Both the position numbers and the translations under genes were made by a program. Under the pieces are notes generated by a model. That model was not told the origin of the DNA, ran no database searches, and saw nothing but the letters and a program-made list of their open reading frames with translations. From NCBI GenBank assembly GCA_030674155.1, contig CM060342.1, forward strand, positions 2,228,290 to 2,292,289: a stretch of DNA of 64,000 nt, written 5' to 3'. The DNA is from Stramonita haemastoma. Lineage: Eukaryota > Mollusca > Gastropoda > Neogastropoda > Muricidae. Shown piece after piece: positions 11,440 to 34,822 of this stretch (within the stretch, counting starts at the first letter, position 1; each line of letters opens with the position of its first letter).

Positions 11440-12690
11440 ATGCTAAAAACTCTGTAAAGTAGCAATAAATGCTGTAACCTCTGTGAAAGAAGGAGTAAAT
11501 ATTGTAGCCTCTGTAATAGAAGTGAGTACTGAAACCTCTGTAAAACAAGGAGTAAGTACTGTAGCCTCAGTAAAACAAGGAGTAAGTACTGTAGCCTCTG
11601 TAAAAGAAGAAATGAAGAGGCCACTGTAGCCTGTGTAAAAGGAGTAAATACTGTAGCCTGTGTAAAAGGAGTAAATACTGTAGCCTGTGTAAAAGGAGTA
11701 AATACTGTAGCCTGTGTAAAAGGAGTAAATACTGTAGCCTGTGTAAAAGGAGTAAATACTGTAGCCTGTGTAAAAGGAGTAAATACTGTAGCCTGTGTAA
11801 AAGGAGTAAATACTGTAGCCTCTGTAAAAGAAGAAATGAAGAGGCCACTGTAGCCTGTGTAAAAGGAGTAAATACTGTAGCCTGTGTAAAAGGAGTAAAT
11901 ACTGTAGCCTGTGTAAAAGGAGTAAATACTGTAGCCTGTGTAAAAGGAGTAAATACTGTAGCCTCTGTAAAAGGAGTAAATATTGTACCCTCTGTAAAAG
12001 GAGTAAATACTGTAGCCTCTGTAAAACAAGGAGTAAATACTGTAGCCTGTGTAAAAGGAGTAAATACTGTAGCCTGTGTAAAAGGAGTAAATACTGTAGC
12101 CTGTGTAAAAGGAGTAAATACTGTAGCCTCTGTAAAAGGAGTAAATACTGTAGCCTCTGTAAAAGAAGAAATGAAGAGGCCACTGTAGCCTGTGTAAAAG
12201 GAGTAAATACTGTAGCCTGTGTAAAAGGAGTAAATACTGTAGCCTGTGTAAAAGGAGTAAATACTGTAGCCTGTGTAAAAGGAGTAAATACTGTAGCCTC
12301 TGTAAAAGGAGTAAATATTGTAGCCTCTGTAAAAGGAGTAAATACTGTAGCCTCTGTAAAACAAGGAGTAAATACTGTAGCCTGTGTAAAAGGAGTAAAT
12401 ACTGTAGCCTGTGTAAAAGGAGTAAATACTGTAGCCTGTGTAAAAGGAGTAAATACTGTAGCCTGTGTAAAAGGAGTAAATACTGTAGCCTCTGTAAAAG
12501 AAGAAATGAAGAGGCCACTGTAGCCTGTGTAAAAGGAGTAAATACTGTAGCCTGTGTAAAAGGAGTAAATACTGTAGCCTGTGTAAAAGGAGTAAATACT
12601 GTAGCCTGTGTAAAAGGAGTAAATACTGTAGCCTGTGTAAAAGGAGTAAATACTGTAGCCTGTGTAAAAGGAGTAAATACTGTAGCCTCA
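10980..12690. repeat. Minisatellite: 30-bp then 27-bp units, with higher-order structure
   Basis: From 10,980 to about 11,250 there are about ten 30-bp units (GGGGCAAATACCGTGACACC type). Diverged 27-30-bp units follow, and from about 11,640 a 27-bp unit GTAAATACTGTAGCCTGTGT + AAAAGGA repeats dozens of times. A marker variant containing GAAGAAATGAAGAGGCCACT recurs near 11,606, 11,830, 12,164 and 12,500, giving a higher-order period of about 335 bp in the later part. The array is cut by two SINEs and resumes at 13,403. Confidence 0.92.
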
Positions 12691-12702
12691 TTCACAGAAG
12701 GT

Positions 12703-13112
12703 GGATCGGTGATCTAGAGGTAACGAGCTTGCCTAGAAAGTGAAAAGTCCGGGTCGGACTGTGCGGTGGTTCGAATCCCGTTTGGGCCCAAAACTTTCCC
12801 CCATCCATTAGACCATGATTGGTGGTCTGGGTGGTAGTCGTTCGGATGAGACGATAAACTGAGATCCGTGTGTTACACGTTATTATTTAGCACACGTAAA
12901 AGGACCCCCGGCAACAAGAGGGTTGTCCCTGGCAAAAATGTGTAGAAAAAAGCTACTCTGATAGGGAAACAAACACAATTGCAGACAGGAAAAAGAAAAA
13001 TAATAATGGGTGGCGCTGCACTTGTGGCAACGCGCTTTCCCCAGGGAGAGCAGCCCGAACTTCAGCAGAGAAATCTGCTGTGACAGAAAGTGGTATAAAT
13101 AAAATAAAATAA
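12703..13112 (+). mobile_element. SINE family C (tRNA-headed, about 410 bp)
   Basis: The head GTGATCTAGAGGTAACGAGC gives an A box and GTGGTTCGAATCCCG a B box. A long body and an AAATAAAATAAAAT tail follow. Copies recur at 43,441 (+), 48,722 (-) and 31,343 (-). It is inserted in the minisatellite array. Confidence 0.85.
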
Positions 13113-13119
13113 GTACTGT

Positions 13120-13402
13120 AAAAGGTAAGGTAAAGGTATCCCATAACCTATGTGGTCGAAGGGGAGCCAGGCATCTGAGACCTCAGCTTCTCTAGGGGCT
13201 AGAATATTGAGGGCGGCGCCCATCTCCTCTCCCTCGCAGCTTTACCTTCCCTGACCCTAAAGAGGGCAGGTACCCATTTACAGCTGGGTGAAGTGTGGGA
13301 CTGTACTGAAGCAGAGGCGCACAAACGGTCACCCATCCAATTGGTAACCACCTCCACACTGCTTAACTTGACTTGGGGAAAGCCAGTGCTCTGACCACTG
13401 AG
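13120..13402 (-). mobile_element. SINE family B
   Basis: Minus-strand copy placed immediately after the family C element. AGTACTGTA occurs on both sides (about 13,111 and 13,401), consistent with a target duplication of array sequence. Confidence 0.82.
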
Positions 13403-13550
13403 TACTGTACCCTCTGTAAAAGAAAGAATAAAATTTAATACAGTAACCTCTGTAAAAGAAGGAATAAATACAGTAACCTCTGTAAAAGAAGGAATAAATA
13501 CTGTAGCCTCTGTAAAAGACGGAATAAATACTGTAGCCTCTGTGAAAGTG
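13403..13550. repeat. Continuation of the 27-30-bp minisatellite
   Basis: Units with CCTCTGTAAAAGAAGGAATA resume after the SINE pair and end at a GT microsatellite. They are the displaced right end of the array ending at 12,690. Confidence 0.85.
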
Positions 13551-13611
<61 letters not shown>

Positions 13612-13617
13612 GCGTGG

Positions 13618-13648
<31 letters not shown>

Positions 13649-13663
13649 TGTGTGTGTGTGTGT

Positions 13664-13702
<39 letters not shown>

Positions 13703-13711
13703 CGCCCGTGC

Positions 13712-13753
<42 letters not shown>

Positions 13754-13845
13754 TGTGTGTGTGTTTTGTGTGTGTGTGTGTGTGCCGCCCGTGCGTGTGT
13801 GTGTCGTGTCTGTGTCTGTGTCTGTGTGCCGCCGTGCGTGCGTGC

Positions 13846-13905
<60 letters not shown>
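13546..13905. repeat. (GT)n microsatellite
   Basis: About 360 bp of GT with GTGCCGCCCGTGCGTGCGTG-type interruptions. Confidence 0.95.
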
Positions 13906-13907
<2 letters not shown>

Positions 13908-14147
13908 AGCTTACAGCACCATACAATATTTACACATGATGCTCTCAGTGCAAACAAGACATATGACATACTCTTGATATCCTGTTTCACTTTTGGAAAG
14001 AGTAAGCCATTGTGTGCCGGTGGGAACAGACCACAAAATTAACAAAAACTGCATACCCACCGGAGGCTGGATGTTAAAAAAAAGTTCATGAGTACTTATT
14101 CCATTATCCTCGATATAAAAGAATAAAATCACACACACACACACACA

Positions 14148-14200
<53 letters not shown>

Positions 14201-14234
14201 TGGGCAGGTGTGCACACATGCGCGCACATATAAG

Positions 14235-14311
<77 letters not shown>

Positions 14312-14470
14312 CACACGACGAGTACGCATGACAAGAAAAGTGACTGTGTGTAAAAAAAATAATAATAATAATAATAAATAATAATAATAATAAGCTTACA
14401 AGCACCATACAAAATCCACACATTACGCTCTCTGTGCAAACAAGACATAATATGACATACTCTTGATATC
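13906..14470. repeat. Duplicated segment flanking a truncated SINE A and (AC)n
   Basis: A block of about 75 bp (AAGCTTACA..CACCATACAA through GACATACTCTTGATATC) occurs at 13,907-13,979 and again at 14,390-14,469. Between them lie a 5'-truncated family A SINE (about 13,995-14,128, +) and AC runs at 14,130-14,200 and 14,238-14,306. Confidence 0.8.
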
Positions 14471-14850
14471 AACTTTTTTCTTTCTTTCTTTTTTTCTTTC
14501 TTTCTTTCTTTTTTTTTTTTTGGAGATCAGATTTTCAGTTTTTTTCCTGTCATCAGCCACAATGTGATAGAATCACATAATTATGTTGTCTTTTGATATC
14601 AACTTGAAATCTGTGGTAATCAGTATGACAACTTCAAACCTGGGAAATACTGGGGGGGGTGGGGGGGCTGATATCTGGCCTACTGACCTACTGATGAGGT
14701 GTAAGCTGGATGACTGTGGCTTATCACGGCTCTGAGGTCCTCTGGGGTTGCTGTCTGATGCACACTCACTGGTGGTGATGGAGTGTGTGTATGTATGTAT
14801 GTAAAGAGTGCACTTAAAGGAACTTTCCATGTACACATAGATGTGTGTGC

Positions 14851-15066
<216 letters not shown>

Positions 15067-15266
15067 CAAAAAATGATAGCTTAGGTCAAATTCTTGACAA
15101 TGAGGGGGAAAAAAGTATTTTTTAAAAGTAATAATGATATCGCTTGCTGTACACAGCAACTTGAAAGGCTAAATTCTCTGCCATTTTGTCACACAATAAC
15201 TGCAACTGAATTTCGATGAGAAATTATTACAACATTGAGATATCAGATTTTACCGAGGAACAAATT

Positions 15267-15269
<3 letters not shown>

Positions 15270-15299
<30 letters not shown>

Positions 15300-15300
15300 A

Positions 15301-15343
<43 letters not shown>

Positions 15344-15381
15344 GCGCGCGCGCGTAATAAGGCAAAGCCAAAAACGCGCGC

Positions 15382-15454
<73 letters not shown>

Positions 15455-15486
15455 CGTGCGTGCGTGGTGTGTGTGTGTGCGCGCGC

Positions 15487-15517
<31 letters not shown>

Positions 15518-15522
15518 TTGCT
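15270..15522. repeat. Palindromic (AC)/(GCAC)/(CG) ... (CG)/(GT) microsatellite
   Basis: AC, CGCA and CG runs to 15,354, a short spacer, then CG, GT, CG and GT. The left and right arms are reverse complements at dinucleotide scale. From 15,523 to 16,140 there is AT-rich unique sequence without a gene. Confidence 0.92.
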
Positions 15523-16140
15523 TGTCCTTGTGCTTACTTGGGTTTGTTTGTTTCTTTCTTTTTCATATGACTTCATTTGAAAACTGAGAGAAATTCTCAA
15601 TGTTGTTGGAATGTGAACATGAATACGGCATTTTTCTTTTCCCCTCTTTGTTTTGATATGTTTTTAATTTACATGTATCTACCGTGTGAGAGTTTGTTGA
15701 GTTTCTGTCACTGATGACCAAAAACAACCAGAAAAAAAAGGAGGAAGAAGAAAAGAATAATAAGAAAGAAAGAAAGACTTAGGTCGCGGCAATTTGGTTA
15801 GTATAGACCCCTATGCATGCCTTAGAGAAAAAAAATACACAACAAAACACCACGAGCCCCCCAAGGTTAGGCTTATGAAGGCAAGTACAAATTTAAATCT
15901 TGTCTTGGATGTGTTGTAATAATTCTGTTTCAGTACGCATACTGTTTGTTTTCACAACTAATTTCCACAGTTTTCCTTTTCCCCTCCAACCCCACTCCAT
16001 ACTGAGTGCTTAGGCCTAGCACCCTGTTTTTCATGGTGATGAGTTTGTGCACATATAAATCTTCATATATCAGATCTGTATTGTTTTTTGTTTTGCGTTC
16101 TGACCCTTTTAAAAAGACGACGTGAAGGGGAATAATCTTA

Positions 16141-16256
16141 GGGAACTAAGCGGAAGTTGAATAGGCTGAATGATCACAAAGGGAAGGCCCGCGCCAGAAA
16201 CCGGTACGAACTGCTTTCGATGGTTTTTTTCTTCGTTTATTGATCTTGTAAATCAG
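16141..16256 (+). promoter_or_regulatory. Possible RAN promoter/5'UTR exon
   Basis: The only GC-richer patch upstream of RAN. It contains GCGGAAGTTG (16,150-16,159), an ETS-type motif common at housekeeping starts, and ends in a consensus-like donor AATCAG|GTAAAATC (cut after 16,256). Animal RAN genes usually have a short non-coding first exon, and the first coding exon here starts with an acceptor, so an upstream exon is needed. Assignment of this patch is inference. Confidence 0.35.
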
Positions 16257-18088
16257 GTAAAATCGTTTTAGTTTGTGCTCATCGTGAACGATTCAGACTA
16301 TTTTTGTCAAGTATATACACTAATAGGTTGATGTTCATACATTAGTGGGTGTATTTTTCTTCTATGTCAGACAGCATAGAACTCGATTCCTGTCGTAGAC
16401 TAGGCCTACTGATGGCAACAGTTAAACCTTGGTTTGTGGTTTTACAGTTGCTTGTGTTTTCAGTGTTATTGTGTTTTTATTCCCAGTAAGAATGTGGACA
16501 GTTTATTCGACAATTCATTTTGAAATTGATGTTAACAGTGTATATAACAAAACAAGTGTGTCTTCACATTTCTGAGTGATAGAATTCTGATTGAGTTAGA
16601 TCGTGTTCAGCGCGGCAGCAAATAACATGTTACATTCTTTCCATCATGGTAATCGGTCCTCGAATTGAAGCTAGGGGGAGAATGTATGGGGAAGGATTTG
16701 CCCAACATGTGTTTTGAATGGGAGTAAAGTAATAAAAGTAGAAGTGATCAGAGTCGACGTGTGAAAATACTCGATCGACACCGAGGATATGGAAAGCACC
16801 CCCCCCCCCCCCAAATAAAAATAAAGTCACGTGGGTGTGTGTACTTTAACACCTCACGACAACCAAGTTTATTTAATACCAGTTCATGCCCTGTCAAGTA
16901 AAAAGCAATCCTGCCCTTTGGCCTTGGTAGGCCTATCATTTTTTTATAAAAAAAAATTATCAGTAATGGGAACCCTGTAATAATAACACTATTAAAGTAT
17001 TAGTGTTAGTAATGACTAATGCTGTCTTGGTGTGTGCTCTGAGTAATTGAATAAGCTTTCTAGGAAACTAATAATATTTAGGCCTGTTTTCCTCCAAAAT
17101 TTATTGGCATTTCTTAACTGATACTAGTACTACTAGCAGTTGTATTGCTGAGTAACCTGCTAAGCTAAAGAAATCTAAGCTATAGAATAGATCTATAGAC
17201 ATATGAGGCATTTATTGTTTTAAATTTAACTAGGCAAGACAAAAAGGAGTGTTCTCAGACTATCAAGTAGGCAAACTGAGAAATAAAAGTTAATGATATC
17301 CGCAGTCAGCTACGCTGCCATTATCTGATTATGATTATCAGGGTTGTTTTTAACTGTCAAGTAACCAACTCTGTCGAGGTTCCAGGTTTTGTTTTTCTTT
17401 GTGACACATTTTTGTTTTCTTATTTATAACTTATGTAAGAAAAGTTTATAAACCCAGCAAGAGGCAGTTCAAGTAAAACATGTTGTCATCACTGTTATGT
17501 GATGATAGTGTAGGCCTACAATTTTTTTTTTAAATTTGTGAACATTTTGAGTTGGAAGTTGTGAATTCTTCAACATTAGTCATTGCTAAAAGCCCTAGAC
17601 CTACATTGTCACACTCACAAGGATGTTCATTGGCAAGAATTCCAGTTAAACTTTAAAAATTCCTCACTGATAAACGCATATTATATATTTACACACACAT
17701 GCTCATGATAGATACGCTACTGTGGTTTTCTTAAGATATCACAGAGAATTTAAGTCACTTAGATTAAGCTATTACTATAATTACAGTGCACCTGCATAAA
17801 ATCACTTATTTTTGTGGGTTTTTTTTGGGGGGGTTGCCTGCAGTACTAGTACTATAGTAGTAGGAAGTATGTGGTGATTTTTTTTTTCTTATAAAATAGC
17901 TGTGCTTAAATTTACTATTGGCTGCTTTTGTTCGAAGTGATTTTTAGAACTGAGATTGAAAATGGCTTAGTTAGTTAGTATATTTTGCTTGGTGCTGGTC
18001 TCAAAACCTTTTTTTGTTTGTTTGTTTGTTTAATCTGTACATCTCATATTTTATATGATTTGTGACATGATTATTAAATGTATTAATG
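16257..18088. other. AT-rich sequence, probable first RAN intron
   Basis: About 1.8 kb without coding or repeat structure I can support, apart from a C run near 16,799-16,811 and short T runs. If the exon at 16.2 kb is real, this is the 5' part of a UTR intron. Confidence 0.4.
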
Positions 18089-19076
18089 CAGGGTTCGCGC
18101 TAGGATTTTTTAAAACCGGTACTGCGAGTTGCCGTTTCAGAGATATCTTGACCAACTCCCCCAAAATCGGTCCCCAGAAAATAAAATCCGGTATGTACTG
18201 CCTACTGTGAACAAAACAAAACTATTCAGTGAGGGGGAGGGGGGGGGGGTTGTTGGGCAGCAAAACTAAATCGAAATTGAACGCAAATCTCTCAGAGACT
18301 TTGACTGCCGTGCTGCTGCCACTCGCTTCTTGGGCACGACGCTTCTTGGGCACGAAGCCACGAAGGACATAGGATTTTTTTTCTAGCGCCTGTGCCACTG
18401 TCTGTGTCAGTCTGTTGTTTTGCAGGACATCATTGGAGTGACTTAGGCCTATATTCTTGTTTCTATGCTTAGCGCTTATCTAGATCTTTCGTTCAATTTA
18501 GATTCAGTTTTCGACTCTTCTCTCTCAAAGCAACGTGCGAATTCATAGTCATAGACCCTCCACTTTTCGCTTTTCGTTAGAGTAGGCCATCGTGTGCCGG
18601 TGGGAACAGATGACATTTACAAAACTGCATACACACGGGGACTGGATGTAAAAGAGCGCAGGAGTGCTTATTCCATTATCATCGATATAAAAGATTAAAA
18701 GAATAAAGAATAAATCAATCTAGGCCCCATTTACTCATTGTGAATGGAAGTCACTGTCATGCCGAGAAGAGCGCGAAGCTCTGTTCTTTCACAGTAAAGC
18801 TTGCTGTTCCTGCGTGCTAGGCTAATAATGAGGCTGGCGCCAAAGATAAAGAGTTCGTCGGAAGGGGACGGAAAGGGGTAGGTGCGTAAGCACAGTACAG
18901 GCGCATGACAGACTGTCAGAAAATGTCACTTCAGACTTCTTCTTTTTTTGAGACGGAAATCTAATCGGTCACAGGCAAACAGAATCGGTACGCGGTACCG
19001 GCCGCTTCGAAAATTTTCGGTATTCCCTGTTTACAATCGGTAAAATACCGACAATTACCGGTTATCGCGAACCCTG
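18089..19076. mobile_element. Non-autonomous DNA transposon with CAGGGTTCGCG inverted ends
   Basis: The left end CAGGGTTCGCG (18,089) and right end CGCGAACCCTG (19,066-19,076) are exact inverted repeats. TTAATG directly flanks both sides (18,083-18,088 and 19,077-19,082) as a target duplication. Ends of this type are seen in hAT-like elements, although hAT duplications are normally 8 bp. There is no transposase ORF. A family A SINE is nested at 18,556-18,715. The element ends 58 bp before RAN's first coding exon. Confidence 0.85.
18556..18715 (+). mobile_element. SINE family A, 5'-truncated, nested
   Basis: Begins at CGCTTTTCGTTAGAGTAGGC and ends in an AAAGAATAAATCAATC tail. It lies inside the CAGGGTTCGCG-ended transposon. 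Confidence 0.8.
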
Positions 19077-19138
19077 TTAATGTTTATAAATAGACAATAA
19101 AAATTGTGGATAACTCCTCGTTCTTGGTTTTCAGAAAG

Positions 19139-30134
<10,996 letters not shown>

Positions 30135-30915
30135 GCCTTGCCTCCTCTCAGCTCTAGCTAGCACTCATTCACACACACACTCACACACACACACACACAC
30201 TCACTGCGGGAGAATGGTGGACTTTACACAGACTGTGGTGGACTTTCTTGTGCTTCGTCATTCAGACACTAAGCAGATTTCACTTGCTGGGGGGAAAAAA
30301 AAAAGATTTGGGGATAATTAGTCCAGGAAAGCAAGTGGGAGGGGAGGGGGGGCGATTCTTAAGCATTTGTACAAGCCTTTGGGAATGATTTCACTGAGTA
30401 TGATTCATGAGATTTGGAACACTACATGACTGTGACTGTGACTTCAAGTGAACCCTATTTTCTCCTGATTGAAGCAGCACGTTTCATGATGATGTATTTT
30501 GGGTCAAAGACCACATTGTTTCCGTTTGATATGATTTCTTCCCCGCCCCCTTTTGTCGTAGACGTATTGTAGACCTATTTGCGTAGGGATTGTTCACTTG
30601 GCGGCACATAATGCAGGTCATTGCTAGATGGTTTTTAATGAATGCATGGCGACGCTGTGGTCACTTGCTCTGGTGGAGTGGGGCATGACTCGGTTCCACC
30701 CCAGGACATGCCTTCTGCAGCAGTGAACGCTTCATGTTGGGGGAGTCCAGAGGTGGTGAGCAGCCTTCAAGTGATGGGATCCATCATCGGTGTTGTGAAG
30801 TAAAGAGTGGGGATTGATTGGCAGCCATCTCTACAGATGTGTGACAAGGTGCAAAAGTTATGACTTCATCTTCTCAAATGGAAAATACTTTCAATAAAGT
30901 TTGGTGAATTTTGCT
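30135..30915 (+). terminator. RAN: RAN 3'UTR with AATAAA
   Basis: The UTR begins with an AC tract (about 30,168-30,200) and runs to a canonical AATAAA at 30,893-30,898, followed by a GT-rich stretch (TTGTGTGCTGTATGTATGTA), as expected downstream of cleavage. Confidence 0.75.
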
Positions 30916-31049
30916 ACGTTGTGTGCTGTATGTATGTAACCTTGTCATGTGTGCTTGGTCGTTTAAAATCTTTGTCAATAGCTTTTTGTGCTGCATGGTT
31001 GGTTTGTTTTTCATTCATATCATTTAAAAGATTTTAACACAAGTGAAAA

Positions 31050-31335
31050 GCCATACGGAAATATTTCAAAATGAGAATTGTCAAAACACTGATCTGGCCC
31101 GTAGTTCTTGCTGCATGGGTCAGAAGCCTGGACACTACCAAAATTGGAATGAGACAAAATAGAACTCTAGCAAAATGTGGTTCTACAGACATCAAGTGGT
31201 CAGACAGAACAAATGGAAGCATTCTTGATGAACGCTTAAATGCAAACACAAATGTTGGCTGACATTGATAAAGCGCAGACTGAAATATGTTGGCTTTGCA
31301 AACAGAAACACACAATTTGGATGACGTGACGACAA
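31050..31335 (+). mobile_element. Degenerate LINE RT fragment
   Basis: A short frame with RIVKTLIWPVVLAAW resembles the RT thumb region. After frame changes come TNGSILDERL-type and LKYVGFANRNTQFG-type segments in the usual order. Too decayed to classify. Confidence 0.6.
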
Positions 31336-31342
31336 TTGTTAC

Positions 31343-31625
31343 CCTTTTACACCACTTTTAAGTCGAAGCAGATTTCTCTGTGTGAAATTCGGGCTGTTCT
31401 CCCTGGGGATAGCGTGTTGCCACAAGAGCAGCGCCACCTATCTGTCTGCAACTATTTTGTTTCCCCATCAGAGTGGCTTTTTTCTACAGATTTTTGCCAG
31501 GAACAACTTTCTCTTAGCTGTGGATTCTTTTACATGCGCAAAATATAACACATGGGACCTCAGTTTATCATCTCATCCGAAAGACTAACACCCAGACCAC
31601 CACTCGCAGTCCAATTCTCCAAGGT
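31343..31625 (-). mobile_element. SINE family C, partial
   Basis: Minus-orientation copy lacking the tRNA-like head. It is shared with 12,703-13,112 through the GAGCAGCGCCACC and CTCATCCGAAAGACTAACAC blocks. Confidence 0.75.
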
Positions 31626-31808
31626 AAGGTTGAGGGCAAAAGGAAATGAAGCAGACCACCAACGTGTGTGTGTGTACATTTGAATTTAAAACTATTACTT
31701 GTTATTGATTGCTTGTGTGTTGTATAGGTCGAAGGCAAGCGATTTGCTTTGATTTGTTATTGCAAGATATAGCGCTAATTAAATTCCATATATCATTGAT
31801 ATTATCAG

Positions 31809-32098
31809 CCGCCGCTGTAGTCGAGTGGTTAGGGCGTTGGACTCGTTATCTGAAGGTTGCAGGTTCAATCCCAGCTCTTGGCTATGGCGTTGAGCCCTCG
31901 GAAAAGGCACTTTACGGCTATTTTCTCACCCCACCCAGGTGTAAAAGGGGTACCAACCTTGTGTTGGGGGTTAACCCTGTGGTAGACTGGCGTCCTATCC
32001 AGGGGGGAGTCTATGACTCTCAGTCGCTTAATGCCACAGAAACCGGGATAAGCACCGGCCTGATGAGCCTTAGGCTCGGGACAGACTTTAACTTTTAA
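31809..32098 (+). mobile_element. SINE family D (tRNA-headed), intergenic copy
   Basis: The head GCCGCTGTAGTCGAGTGGTT (A box) and GGTTCAATCCC (B box) are followed by a body with GTGTTGGGGGTTAACCCTG. It ends in a GACTTTAACTTTTAAC tail. Two further copies sit on CENPJ exon acceptors (53.4 and 63.6 kb). Confidence 0.88.
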
Positions 32099-32324
32099 CT
32101 ATTAATATTATCAATGGTCTGGGAGGGAGGGCTACAGGAGATGGTAGACCGACACAGAAAGGTGGCAAACAGTTGTGGCACTGTGTGGAGCTCCTTTCAG
32201 TGTCTGCATTGATGGAGACAGTTAACCAAGAGATTCTAATGATCTGAAAATGTTTTTATTTCATAATGGGGAGGGGGGATGGTAGTTTACAGGTTGGCAT
32301 ATTTTCTACTTTAGTGTACCTCAC

Positions 32325-32530
32325 CTATACCTCTGTACCTCCTGGGTGTACAGCAACCCATGGTACTGTACCTCCAGTGTGTACAGCAACCCATGGTACT
32401 GTACCTCCTGTGTGTACAGCCACCCATGGTACTGTACCTCCTGGGTGTACAACAACCCATGGTACTGTACCTCCTGGGTGTACAGCCACCCATGGTACTG
32501 TACCTCCTGGGTGTACAGCAACCCATGGTA
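32325..32530. repeat. 30-bp minisatellite, about 7 copies
   Basis: The unit is CCATGGTACTGTACCTCCTG + GGTGTACAGCAA, with few substitutions. All three plus frames stay open through it because the unit is a multiple of 3; no protein is implied. Confidence 0.92.
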
Positions 32531-34060
32531 GAGGCAAATGGGGAAAAAAAAATAGAGACGGGGAGAAAAGTAGAAGGGCAAATGAGGAGAAAAATAGACA
32601 TAGGCAAGTGGGGAGAAAATATAGAGAGGCAAATGGGCAGAAAAATATACAGGCAAACGGGGAGTAAATATAGAGAGACAAATGGGGAGAAAATATAGAC
32701 AATTGGGGAGAAAATATAGAGGCAAACGGGGAGAAAATATAGAGAGGCAAATGGGGAGGAAATATAGAGAAAGGCCAAGAAATTGGGGGGGGGATACAGA
32801 CAAATGGGGAGAAAATTATAGAGGCAAATAGGGAGAAAAATATAGAGAGAGGCAAGTGGGGAGAAAATTACAGAGGCAAATGGGGAGAAAATTTACAGGC
32901 AAATGGGGAAAAAAATGGACAAGCCAACAAATTGCGGGGGAGGAGAAAAAAATAGGCAAACGGGGAGAAAAATATTCAGGCAAATGGGGAGAAAAATATG
33001 GAGAGAGGCCAATGGGGAGAAAATAGAGAGGCACTTAAGTGGGGAGAAAAATATAGACAGGCCAACAAATTGGGGGGAGGGGGGGAAAGATAAAAATATA
33101 GACAAATGGGGAGAAAAATATAGACAGAGACAAATGGGGAGAAAATTATAGACAGAGACAAATGGGGAGAAAATTATAGACAGATGGGGAGAAAAATATA
33201 GAGACACATGGGGAGAAAAATATAGAGACACGTGGGGAGAAAAATATAGAGACACGTGGGGAGAAAAATATAGAGACACGTGGGGAGAAATATATAGACA
33301 GATGGGGAGAAAATATAGAGACACATGGGGAGAAAAATATAGACACATGGGGAGAAAAAATATAGACAGAGACAAATGGGGAGAAAAATATAGACAGAGA
33401 CAAATGGGGAGAAAAATATAGACACATGGGGAGAAAAAGATAGAGATAGAGACAGATGGGGAGAAAAATATAGACACATGGGGAGAAAAATATAGAGACA
33501 TATGGGGAGAAAATATAGACAGATGGGGAGAAAATATAGACATATGGGGAGAAAAATATAGACACATGGGGAGAAAAATATAGACACATGGGGAGAAAAA
33601 TATAGACAGAGACAGATGGGGAGAAAAATATAGAGACACATGGGGAGAAAAATATAGAGACAGAGACAAATGGGGAGAAAAATATAGAGACACATGGGGA
33701 GAAAAATATAGAGACATATGGGGAGAAAATATAGACAGATGGGGAGAAAATATAGACAGAGACAAATGGGGAGAAAAATATAGAGACAGATGGGGAGAAA
33801 AATATAGACAGATGGGGAGAAAAATATAGACAGAGACAAATGGGGAGAAAAATATAGAGACAGATGGGGAGAAAAAATATAGAGACAGATGGGGAGAAAA
33901 TATAGACAGATGGGGAGAAAATATAGACAGATGGGGAGAAAAATATAGACAGATGGGGAGAAAATATAGAGACAGATGGGGAGAAAAATATACAGAGGCA
34001 AGTGGGGAGAAAAATAGAGAGATAAATATAAAGACAAATGGGAAGAAAAAAGAGAAGCAA
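32530..34060. repeat. Minisatellite, GGGGAGAAAAATATAGA unit, about 1.5 kb
   Basis: About 70 copies of GGGGAGAAAAATATAGA plus a short variable linker (CAGAGACAAAT, CACAT, GGCAAAT); unit 20-30 bp. The left third is more diverged and includes CCAACAAATTG variants. Minus-strand Phe/Ser/Pro/Ile frames are artefacts. Confidence 0.93.
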
Positions 34061-34822
34061 ACATCAACACAGTCACATGCTAGAAGATAAAGATAACCAT
34101 TAAATCTGACAGTACTGCTGAATGATTTTCCAGTCACCAATGAATGTCACAACGAAACCGTTTTACTTATATATATTTATTTTTTTATTTGAGTAACAGT
34201 GAGCATGGTTTTATTTCTGGGTGGCACAATGACTACTAAAAGAAGGCAGGCGGCCATATTTACAGCCAGGTTTCTCGAGATACACACAGGAATGTTGCAG
34301 ATTCTAATGAACAAAAAGCCAACCATAACAAACTCAATAATAATACCACCCCCATCCCCCAACACGCACACACAAAACCAGGAGCAATGCTCAAGGTATC
34401 GCCACTAGATTCTCAACACTTTGCCAGATCACAATCCATGAGATTCCATCATGCAAGTATGGAGAAAAGAAAAAAACAAAAACCCTCTTCATCCCTTCCA
34501 GGTTATTTCAGTTAAAAAAAAACACTCAGAAATCTTTAATTTCTCGTTCCTGGATGCTGTAATTAATCTGGCACTTAAAACAAATCCTGTGTAATCAATA
34601 TACATCCACTGACAACAAATGATTTAAGGAAAGTTTTATTTACACTTTTCAAAATAGTCATTCACCTATGCGCGCGCACACACGCATGCAGTCAAGCCAG
34701 TCTAGTGGCCCTGACACTGGACGGATGCTCACATTTTAGTACTGTTGCGGTAGAATGGTTTGACAAGAATCAGCCATGTTCCTCTGTTCTCGTAGGTGTA
34801 CAAATCCATCTATAGCTATGCC

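Noticed and set aside
10917..12695. 592-codon minus-strand frame and other long minus frames opposite the GPCR repeats
   Set aside because: The array unit is 27 or 30 bp, so frames stay open by periodicity. Products are FTEATVFTP-type repeats with no other support.
12703..12790. tRNA gene
   Set aside because: A- and B-box-like motifs are present, but there is no cloverleaf and the sequence continues into a repeated SINE body. The same holds for heads at 31,809, 40,387, 43,441 and 60,365.
32893..34140. 415-codon minus-strand Phe/Ser/Pro/Leu frame
   Set aside because: Translation of the GGGGAGAAAAATATAGA minisatellite. Similar frames exist in two other phases.
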